Below are positions 15,424 to 21,323 of a stretch of 21,323 nt of DNA, piece by piece. How positions within the stretch are numbered: position 1 is the stretch's first letter; each line of letters starts with the position of its first letter. The DNA comes from Paracoccaceae bacterium (lineage in GTDB: Bacteria; Pseudomonadota; Alphaproteobacteria; Rhodobacterales; Rhodobacteraceae). The position numbers and the translations under genes are program-made. The stretch covers positions 1-21,323 of the forward strand of contig JAASTF010000016.1 of the NCBI GenBank assembly GCA_021767525.1. The letters are read 5' to 3'. Below the pieces are notes generated by a model that made no database searches, was not told where the DNA came from, and worked only from the letters and a program-made list of their open reading frames with translations.

Positions 15424-17058
15424 ATGCTTAGCGTGCGCGATCTGGCCGTCAGCTTTCAGACCCGCAATGGCGAGGTGCGCGCCGTGCGCGGCATCACGCT
15501 GGAGCTGGGAAAAGGCGAAATCCTTGGCATCGTGGGGGAAAGCGGGTCGGGCAAATCGGTGACCTCATACGCGCTGATGCGCATCCTCGATGCGGGCGGT
15601 TCGATCACCGCGGGCGAGGTGACCTATTCCGGCATCGACCTGCGACGCGCGGCCGAGCGCGACATGCGCGACATCCGCGGGCGCGAGATCTCGATGATCT
15701 TCCAGAACCCGCGCGCTGCGCTGAACCCGATCCGCAAGGTTGGCCACCAGATCGAGGATGTGCTGCGCCAACATGGCCGCGCCACCCGCGCCGACGCCCG
15801 GCAAAAGGCGATCGAGGCGCTGAAGGCCGTGCGCATCAAGGATGCCGAGGCCCGCTATGACGCCTACCCGTTCGAGCTGTCGGGCGGCATGTGCCAACGC
15901 GTCGTCTGCGCCATAGCGCTGGCCTGCGACCCCAGGCTGCTGATCGCCGACGAGCCGACGACCGGGCTGGACATCACCACCCAGAAGGCGGTGATGGACC
16001 TGGTGCGTGACCTGATCCGCGACCGCGGCATGAGCAGCATCCTGATCACGCACGACCTGGGCCTGGCCGCGCAGTATTGCGACCGGATCGTGGTGATGAA
16101 AGACGGACGGATCGTGGAACAGGGCGACCCGGTGCAGATCTTTTCCGCGCCGCAACACGCCTATACGCGCAAGCTGGTGGATGCGACGCCGCGCGAAGGC
16201 GAAAGCATCCGCAGCCTTCTGCCCCCGGACGAACGCCACCCCACCCTGCCCCACAAGGTTCACAATCGCCCCCTGATCGAGGTCAAGGACCTGACCAAGA
16301 CCTATCAGGGCAAATCCGGCCCCGTTCACGCCGTGCGCGGCATTTCGTTCCGCGTCGACCAGGGCCAGAGCGTTGGGCTGGTGGGCGAGTCGGGCTGCGG
16401 CAAGTCGACCACCTCGGAAATCCTTGTGCGGCTTCTTGATCCCACCAGCGGCGCGGTTCTGTTCGACGGGCACGACATCGCGGGCATTCCGGCCAGGCGC
16501 TTTGTGCGCGACACGCGGCGCAAGGACATCCAGATGGTGTTCCAGGATGCGACCGACAGCCTGAACCCCCGCCACAGCGCCCGGCAATCCATCGCCGAGC
16601 CCCTGCGCCGCCTGGCGGGGATGCGCGGCGCAAAACTGACCGCACGGGTCGAGGAGCTGGCGGTTCTGGTGGGCCTGCCGCTTGCCTTGCTCGATCGCTT
16701 TCCGCACCAGCTTTCCGGCGGGCAAAAGGCGCGGGTGGGCATAGCCCGCGCCGTCGCGCTGGAACCGCGTTTCCTGATTTTGGACGAACCGACTGCGGCG
16801 CTGGATGTGTCGATCCAAGCGTTGGTTCTGAACCTGTTGGTCGATCTGCGCGCCAAGCTGGGCCTGAGTTATCTGTTCGTCAGCCACGATCTGCACGTGG
16901 TCCGGCTGCTGTGCGACTACGTGATCGTGATGAAGGACGGTCAGATCGTCGAAGAAGGCCCCGCCGACCGCATCATGCGCAACCCCACGCACCCGTATAC
17001 GCAAGAGCTGCTTGACGCAGCGCCGAAACCGCCCGCCCGCCGCGTGGCGGCCGAATGA
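15424..17058 (+). CDS. ABC importer ATPase, DppD-DppF fusion with two nucleotide-binding domains
   Basis: This 544-residue protein contains two complete ATPase domains that are separate genes in the classical Dpp system. Domain 1 has Walker A GESGSGKS (residues 38-45), signature LSGGMCQRV (from 152) and Walker B LLIADEPTTGLD. Domain 2 has Walker A GESGCGKS (near 321), signature LSGGQKARV and Walker B FLILDEPTAALD. Each domain ends in the oligopeptide/dipeptide C-terminal motif (QHAYTRKLVDATP and THPYTQELLDAAP). In the first signature a Cys follows Met where Q or R is usual. Fused double ATPases are common for this importer class in proteobacteria. The stop overlaps the allophanate hydrolase start (ATGA), tying import to catabolism. 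Confidence 0.95.
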   Translation: MLSVRDLAVSFQTRNGEVRAVRGITLELGKGEILGIVGESGSGKSVTSYALMRILDAGGSITAGEVTYSGIDLRRAAERDMRDIRGREISMIFQNPRAALNPIRKVGHQIEDVLRQHGRATRADARQKAIEALKAVRIKDAEARYDAYPFELSGGMCQRVVCAIALACDPRLLIADEPTTGLDITTQKAVMDLVRDLIRDRGMSSILITHDLGLAAQYCDRIVVMKDGRIVEQGDPVQIFSAPQHAYTRKLVDATPREGESIRSLLPPDERHPTLPHKVHNRPLIEVKDLTKTYQGKSGPVHAVRGISFRVDQGQSVGLVGESGCGKSTTSEILVRLLDPTSGAVLFDGHDIAGIPARRFVRDTRRKDIQMVFQDATDSLNPRHSARQSIAEPLRRLAGMRGAKLTARVEELAVLVGLPLALLDRFPHQLSGGQKARVGIARAVALEPRFLILDEPTAALDVSIQALVLNLLVDLRAKLGLSYLFVSHDLHVVRLLCDYVIVMKDGQIVEEGPADRIMRNPTHPYTQELLDAAPKPPARRVAAE

Positions 17059-18893
17059 ACGCCCGAAAAGACGAAGAAAGACACGCGATGCTTCGATCCC
17101 TGCCCTTCACGCTGAGTGCCCTGAAAACCGCCTATGCCGCAGGCGCCCGCCCCGAGGACGTGATCGAAGAGGTCTTTGCCCGGCTGGACAGGATCAACGA
17201 TCCGAACATCTTTATCCACCTTTGCGACAAGGCCGACCTGCTTGACCAGGCACGCGCGCTTGGGCCCCACGATCCCGCGCGGCCCCTGTGGGGCGTGCCC
17301 TTTGCCGTCAAAGACAACATCGACGTGGCCGGGATACCGACGACCGCCGCCTGCCCGGCCTTCGCCTATACGCCGGCTGAAGATGCCTTTGTCGTGGCCC
17401 GTCTGCGCGCGGCCGGGGCGCTGATGATTGGCAAGACGAACCTGGATCAATTCGCAACCGGGCTGGTCGGGCTGCGCACGCCCTATGGCGCGCCCCGCAA
17501 CAGCCTGGATCCGGCGATCGCGCCGGGCGGCTCGTCCTCCGGCTCGGGCGTGGTCGTGGGGCACGGCGCGGTGGCGTTTTCTCTGGGCACCGACACCGCT
17601 GGTTCGGGCCGCGTGCCCGCCGCGCTGAACAATATCGTCGGGTTGAAACCGACGCTTGGCACGCTGTCGGCCAGCGGCGTCGTGCCGGCCTGCCGAACGC
17701 TGGACACGGTTTCGATTTTCGCCCTTACCGTCGATGACGCCTATGCCGTCTATGGCGTCGCGCAGGGGTTCGATCCGGCCGATGCCTATGCGCGCGACTT
17801 TCCCCACCAGCCCCTTAGCGCCATATCCGAAGATCTGCGGATCGGCATTCCCGACGCGGCCTCGGCCCGGTTTTTCGACGATAACGCGCAACGCGCTGCC
17901 TTCGATCGCGACGTGGCGCGGCTGGCCAGGGCCGGCGCGACCATCGTCGAAGTCGATTTCACCCCGCTCTACGCGATTGCCGACATGCTGTATTCCGGCG
18001 CCTGGGTCGCCGAGCGTCACACGGTGATCGCCGGGCTGCTTGCGAGCGATCCGCAAGCGGTGCACCCGGTCACGCGGCAGATCATCGGCGCGGCCGAGGC
18101 GCTGACAGCCGATGACGCGTTCTTGGGGATGTATCGCCTGGCCGAGTTGCGGCGCGACGTGACGCCGGATCTGGCCACGCTCGATGCGCTATGCGTGCCG
18201 ACGATCCCCGATTTCGTGACAGTGGCCGAATTGCAGGACGATCCGGTTGGGCCGAACAATCGCATGGGCACTTATACGAACTTTGTCAATCTGATGGACA
18301 TGTGCGGCATCGCGGTGCCAACTGCGCCGCGCGACGATGGCCGTCCGGGCAGCGTGACCTTGCTGGCCCAGGCCGGGCAAGACAGCCTGGTTGCCGCGAT
18401 TGCGCGCCTTTTCGAGCAGGACTGCCCCCGCATGATGGGCGCCACCGAACACCCGCTGCCCGATCCCGGCCCGCTGCCCGGCCCCCGACCCGACCGGATC
18501 GAGCTGGCGGTTTGCGGTGCGCATATGTCGGGCCTTCCGCTGAACCCCGAGCTATCGGGCCTTGGCGCGACCTTCGTGCGAAAGGATCTGACCGCGCCCC
18601 GATACAAGTTCTACGCACTTGCCGGCGGCCCGCCGCACCGGCCCGGCCTTGTGCGTAGCAGCGCGCCCGATGCCGGGGCCATCGCGGTTGAAATCTGGTC
18701 GTTGCCGAAAACCGCCTTCGGCCAGTTCATCGAAGGCATCCCGGCGCCGCTTGCAATCGGCTCGGCCGAGATGTCGGACGGCAGATGGGTCAAAAGCTTT
18801 GTCTGCGAGGCCGAAGGCACAGCCGGTGCCCGCGACATCACCGAGCTGGGCGATTGGCGCACCTATCTTGCCAGCGAAATGCAGGGGGCATGA
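17055..18893 (+). CDS. atzF: Allophanate hydrolase (AtzF-like, amidase-signature enzyme)
   Basis: Allophanate hydrolase splits allophanate (urea-1-carboxylate) into ammonia and CO2. The product has 612 residues, the expected size for an amidase domain plus the AtzF-type C-terminal domain. The amidase Ser-Ser-Lys triad is readable: Lys86 in VPFAVKDNID, Ser160 at the start of the GSSSGSG stretch, and Ser184 in TDTAGSGRVPA, all with normal spacing. The C-terminal part (about residues 475-610) contains LPLNPELSGLGATF, APRYKFYAL and EGIPAPLAIGSAEM, blocks characteristic of full-length allophanate hydrolase. The ATG at 17055 overlaps the ATPase stop; an internal ATG at 17088 just before LRSLPFTLS is an alternative. 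No urea carboxylase lies beside it, so the allophanate may come from another route. Confidence 0.92.
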   Translation: MNARKDEERHAMLRSLPFTLSALKTAYAAGARPEDVIEEVFARLDRINDPNIFIHLCDKADLLDQARALGPHDPARPLWGVPFAVKDNIDVAGIPTTAACPAFAYTPAEDAFVVARLRAAGALMIGKTNLDQFATGLVGLRTPYGAPRNSLDPAIAPGGSSSGSGVVVGHGAVAFSLGTDTAGSGRVPAALNNIVGLKPTLGTLSASGVVPACRTLDTVSIFALTVDDAYAVYGVAQGFDPADAYARDFPHQPLSAISEDLRIGIPDAASARFFDDNAQRAAFDRDVARLARAGATIVEVDFTPLYAIADMLYSGAWVAERHTVIAGLLASDPQAVHPVTRQIIGAAEALTADDAFLGMYRLAELRRDVTPDLATLDALCVPTIPDFVTVAELQDDPVGPNNRMGTYTNFVNLMDMCGIAVPTAPRDDGRPGSVTLLAQAGQDSLVAAIARLFEQDCPRMMGATEHPLPDPGPLPGPRPDRIELAVCGAHMSGLPLNPELSGLGATFVRKDLTAPRYKFYALAGGPPHRPGLVRSSAPDAGAIAVEIWSLPKTAFGQFIEGIPAPLAIGSAEMSDGRWVKSFVCEAEGTAGARDITELGDWRTYLASEMQGA

Positions 18894-19363
18894 TGTCGAA
18901 GGCCGAAGATCGTTTGACCGCCCTGGGCCTTTCGCTGCCGCGCGACTGGACCCCGCGTGGGCAGTTCCTGCCGTATCGACGCGATGGCGCCGTTGTCTAC
19001 CTGTCCGGCCAAATCTGCGAATGGGATGGCGCGGTGACCCACCCCGGCCCGGTCGAAGACACACCCGAAGGAGTCGCCAAGGGCCAGAAAGCCGCGCAGA
19101 TTTGCGCGCTGAACCTGCTGTATCGCCTGCGCGAAGCCTGCGATGGCGATCTGGATCGGGTGGATTGCGTCTTGCGCCTGGGCGGTTTCGTGAATTGCCG
19201 CCCGGGCTTTGGCGCGACGCCACAGGTCATCAATGGCGCGACCGAGGTCTTCGTGGCCCTGTTCGGCGAGTCCGGCTGGCACGCGCGCACCGCGGTGGGC
19301 GTGTGCGGCCTGCCGGGAAACGCCGCGGTCGAGGTGGACGCCTTCGTGCGCCTGCGCGGCTAA
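18890..19363 (+). CDS. Rid-family (YjgF/YER057c/UK114) protein
   Basis: This 157-residue protein belongs to the Rid superfamily of small trimeric proteins that hydrolyse reactive imines or related intermediates. GAVVYLSGQICEWDG near the N-terminus, the central VDCVLRLGGFVNCRPGF, and a C-terminal GWHARTAVGVCGLPGNAAVEVDAF show the fold. The arginine that corresponds to the catalytic Arg105 of E. coli RidA is present (about residue 133), while the reactive Cys two residues later is Ala. It is longer than RidA and belongs to another subgroup. The start lies in an ATGATG doublet overlapping the atzF stop, with AGGGGG directly upstream; the second ATG (18893) may be the true one. Its position suggests it handles an intermediate of the same pathway. 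Confidence 0.88.
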   Translation: MMSKAEDRLTALGLSLPRDWTPRGQFLPYRRDGAVVYLSGQICEWDGAVTHPGPVEDTPEGVAKGQKAAQICALNLLYRLREACDGDLDRVDCVLRLGGFVNCRPGFGATPQVINGATEVFVALFGESGWHARTAVGVCGLPGNAAVEVDAFVRLRG

Positions 19364-20586
19364 GCCTTTGGCGGCGTTGCTGGCGGTGTTGGCGCGGGAA
19401 GGCTCGGGGCCGCCTGCTCCAACCGTTGGGCCAGGTGTAACAGGAAATCCTCGGCGCCGGGCCTGGCTGCCAGCATGACAGCGCAAGGCCGCCCCAACCG
19501 GTCCATACCCCAGGGCAGGCTGACAAGCGGGCCGCCCAGAACCGTCCACACCGTCAGCCAATCCTGAAACCCGGTGCTGTCTCCGATCAGCGGCGCGCCT
19601 TCGGGAACCGGCAAGGTCAGTATGATGTCGGTCGCGTCCATCGCCGCCCAGAACCGTGTCGCAACGCCCTGCAGATAGCGGCGCGCATCCGAAAGCTCGC
19701 CCGGGCCGATCCCCATGCCCGCCCGCAATGCCGCGCGGAATTTCGGCCGCAGCAACCGGGCTGTGTCGGGCCGCATCAGATCGGCATGGGCCTGTGCCGC
19801 CTCGGCCAGCATGACCGTGCGATGGGCGGCGACGATCAGCGCGCTGTCGACCGTGACGGCCGGCGCAGGCCCCGCGCGGCAAAATGAGGTCAGGATGTCC
19901 TTTGCCTCGCGCAAGGCGCGCTGCATATCGGGTGCGGGCCGAACCGTGCCCGGTATCAGCCATGTCGCCGTGGACAGCGCGGTGCCGGCCGATGCGCGCT
20001 GATCGCCCCGCATCGCGGCGAAAGCCGCCCGCGCCACGCTGACCGAGCGCGCGATGACGCCGACCGTGTCGAAACCGGGCGCCAGGGGCGTGACACCGGC
20101 CATCGGCAAGGCGCCATAGCCGGGCTTGAACCCGACGGCACCGCAATAGGCTGCGGGGCGGCACAGCGATCCCGCGGTCTGCGTGCCCAGGGCGAAATCC
20201 ACCACGCCCGACGCCACCGCCGCCCCTGATCCGCTGCTCGACCCACCGGGCGACCGCGCGGTATCATGCGGGTTGCGGCAGTCGGTCGGGTCGGTGAAGG
20301 CGAATTCGGTCGTGACTGTCTTGCCGACTATCCGTGCCCCTGCCCTGCGCAGTGCCGCGACGACCGCCGCATCGTGCGGTGCGGGCGCCGCCTGTGCGCA
20401 GGTCGCGCTGCCGTTGCGCGTGGGCACTCCGGCCACATCGATATTGTCCTTTATCCCGGCCGAAAGCCCGGCAAGCGGGCCGCTGCCTGGCACGGCACCG
20501 TCCGGGCATAGCGCGACGAAGGCACGAATATGCGGCTCCCACACGGCCAGGGCGTCGGGCGCGTGCCGGGCGCGATCGGCGGTCAT
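19360..20586 (-). CDS. Amidase-signature family hydrolase
   Basis: This is a second amidase-signature enzyme, 408 residues long. The triad is Lys46 in SAGIKDNIDVAGVP, Ser116 in PGGSSSGSGAA and Ser140 in GTQTAGSLCRPAA, with the same 24-residue spacing between serines as in the neighbouring allophanate hydrolase. It is shorter than most family members (about 450-500), having a brief N-terminal helical part and no AtzF-type C-terminal domain. The ATG at 20586 overlaps the stop of the deacetylase gene; the longer open frame upstream is only that gene's shadow. The substrate is unknown. A biuret-like or ureido amide is plausible, but AtzE-type activity usually needs an AtzG subunit not seen here. 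Its stop overlaps that of the Rid gene. Confidence 0.9.
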   Translation of the reverse strand: MTADRARHAPDALAVWEPHIRAFVALCPDGAVPGSGPLAGLSAGIKDNIDVAGVPTRNGSATCAQAAPAPHDAAVVAALRRAGARIVGKTVTTEFAFTDPTDCRNPHDTARSPGGSSSGSGAAVASGVVDFALGTQTAGSLCRPAAYCGAVGFKPGYGALPMAGVTPLAPGFDTVGVIARSVSVARAAFAAMRGDQRASAGTALSTATWLIPGTVRPAPDMQRALREAKDILTSFCRAGPAPAVTVDSALIVAAHRTVMLAEAAQAHADLMRPDTARLLRPKFRAALRAGMGIGPGELSDARRYLQGVATRFWAAMDATDIILTLPVPEGAPLIGDSTGFQDWLTVWTVLGGPLVSLPWGMDRLGRPCAVMLAARPGAEDFLLHLAQRLEQAAPSLPAPTPPATPPKA

Positions 20587-21323
20587 GCGATCTGCCCGGG
20601 GATGCTGTTGCGGCAATAATCGTGAATGGCGCCGCTGGTGGTCAGCCAGATTTGCGCTCGATGCCGGCAGATATGCGTCAGCGCCCGGCGGAGATGGCGC
20701 AGGCGGTAGGGCTGACCGACGATATAGGGATGCAGCGCGATGCCCATCACCAAGGGCTGATCGACCGACTGCGTCAGCATCTCGTCGAAATTGTCGACGA
20801 TCATATCGGCGAATTGCGCCGCACTGTCTTTGCGCGCAACGATTGCCGGGATGTCGTTCAGTTCTTGCGGATAGGGTATCGACAAAAGCCGCCCGGCGCG
20901 GGTCTGCATCCAGACGGGTTGATCGTCCATGCACCAGTTCAGGGTATAGCCATAGCCTGCCTCGGCCAACAGGTCGGGGGTGTGCGGGCTTTCCGCGATC
21001 CAGGGCGACAGCCAGCCCTTGGGCGCGACGCCCTCGGCCCGGCTCAGGATATCGGTGGCCTCGGCGATCAGGCGGGCTTCGTCCCTTTCGTCAAGGATGC
21101 TTTGGCGCTCGGAGTTGCTGCGACCGTGGCCCACGATCTCGTCTCCGCGTGCACGAAACGCGGCCATCAGCTGCGGCGCGTGGGCATACATGGCGCTGTT
21201 GGCCAGCACGCTGACGGGCATATCCAGCGCGTCGAACATGTCGCGCATCCGCCACGCGCCCACGCGGTTCCCGTAATCGCGCCAGGCATGGTTCAAAATG
21301 TCGGGCTGTGGACCGCCCGGGGC
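20583..21323 (-). CDS. Polysaccharide-deacetylase-fold hydrolase, PuuE-like (5' end outside window)
   Basis: The frame stays open to the window edge, giving at least 246 residues without a credible start; a TTG at 21296 is internal. The visible part begins PGGPQPDILNHAWRDYGNRVGAWRM and contains DEIVGHGRSNSE, GWLSPWIAESPHTPDLL and MGIALHPYIVGQP, in the order of NodB-fold deacetylases. DYGNRVG followed by R-x-x-x-x-F-D resembles the PuuE allantoinase group, which opens a cyclic ureide, rather than true sugar deacetylases. Beside allophanate hydrolase and an amidase, a C-N bond hydrolase of ring or amide type is more likely than a cell-wall enzyme. The metal-binding Asp/His set could not be verified fully because the N-terminus is missing. 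Confidence 0.83.
   Translation of the reverse strand, partial: APGGPQPDILNHAWRDYGNRVGAWRMRDMFDALDMPVSVLANSAMYAHAPQLMAAFRARGDEIVGHGRSNSERQSILDERDEARLIAEATDILSRAEGVAPKGWLSPWIAESPHTPDLLAEAGYGYTLNWCMDDQPVWMQTRAGRLLSIPYPQELNDIPAIVARKDSAAQFADMIVDNFDEMLTQSVDQPLVMGIALHPYIVGQPYRLRHLRRALTHICRHRAQIWLTTSGAIHDYCRNSIPGQIA

Noticed and set aside
17055..18893. Glu-tRNA(Gln) amidotransferase subunit A (GatA) as identity of the large amidase
   Set aside because: The AtzF-specific C-terminal domain and the 612-residue length fit allophanate hydrolase, and no gatB or gatC lies nearby.
20583..21323. Peptidoglycan or chitin deacetylase
   Set aside because: The DYGNRVG block and the neighbouring amide hydrolases fit the PuuE-like branch better, and no signal peptide or wall-binding domain is visible in the part present.

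Overview
The window is GC-rich, densely packed DNA. Its conserved genes (ccmI with a repeated C-terminal module, ruvX, a DUF1289 protein, dusA) and its habit of ATGA start/stop overlaps suggest an alphaproteobacterium, most likely of the Rhodobacterales/Roseobacter type. This assignment rests on protein character and gene content, not on a marker RNA: no rRNA, tRNA, CRISPR array, insertion sequence or phage gene was seen.

Region 1 (1-5089) is mostly housekeeping. A translationally coupled plus-strand run, ccmI-ruvX-DUF1289, meets a minus-strand pair tail to tail: a TSUP-family anion exporter followed by an Fe(II)/2-oxoglutarate oxygenase-like gene with a probable GTG start. dusA, also minus, lies beyond a 207-base gap that holds several separate perfect inverted repeats.

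Region 2 (5090-10731) looks like one envelope-lipid modification operon with its own two-component system. It encodes a PAP2-type lipid phosphatase with an unusual SGE motif, a DPM1/ArnC-type GT2 glycosyltransferase, a small LAB_N membrane protein, an ArnT-type GT39 glycosyltransferase, an OmpR-family regulator and a HAMP histidine kinase. The likely logic is that GT2 charges a polyprenyl phosphate, the LAB_N protein helps present or flip it, GT39 moves the sugar onto an outer-leaflet acceptor such as lipid A, and the phosphatase trims that acceptor or recycles the carrier. A perfect palindrome at 5238-5253 lies just upstream.

Region 3 (10867-21323) looks like an import-and-degrade module for a ureido- or amide-type nitrogen compound. 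A LysR regulator, which seems to begin with a non-standard ATC codon, is divergent from a Dpp-like ABC importer: Tat-signal binding protein, two permeases and a fused double ATPase. The same strand continues into allophanate hydrolase (AtzF-like) and a Rid-family protein. A second amidase-signature hydrolase and a PuuE-like polysaccharide-deacetylase-fold enzyme (cut by the window end) converge on them from the minus strand. The probable end products are ammonia and CO2. The entry substrate is not identified: no urea carboxylase, cyanuric acid hydrolase, biuret hydrolase or AtzG-like subunit gene is visible here.

No stretch longer than about 260 bases lacks a gene. The larger gaps (3881-4087, 5090-5339, 10732-10866, 11767-11902) are described below.
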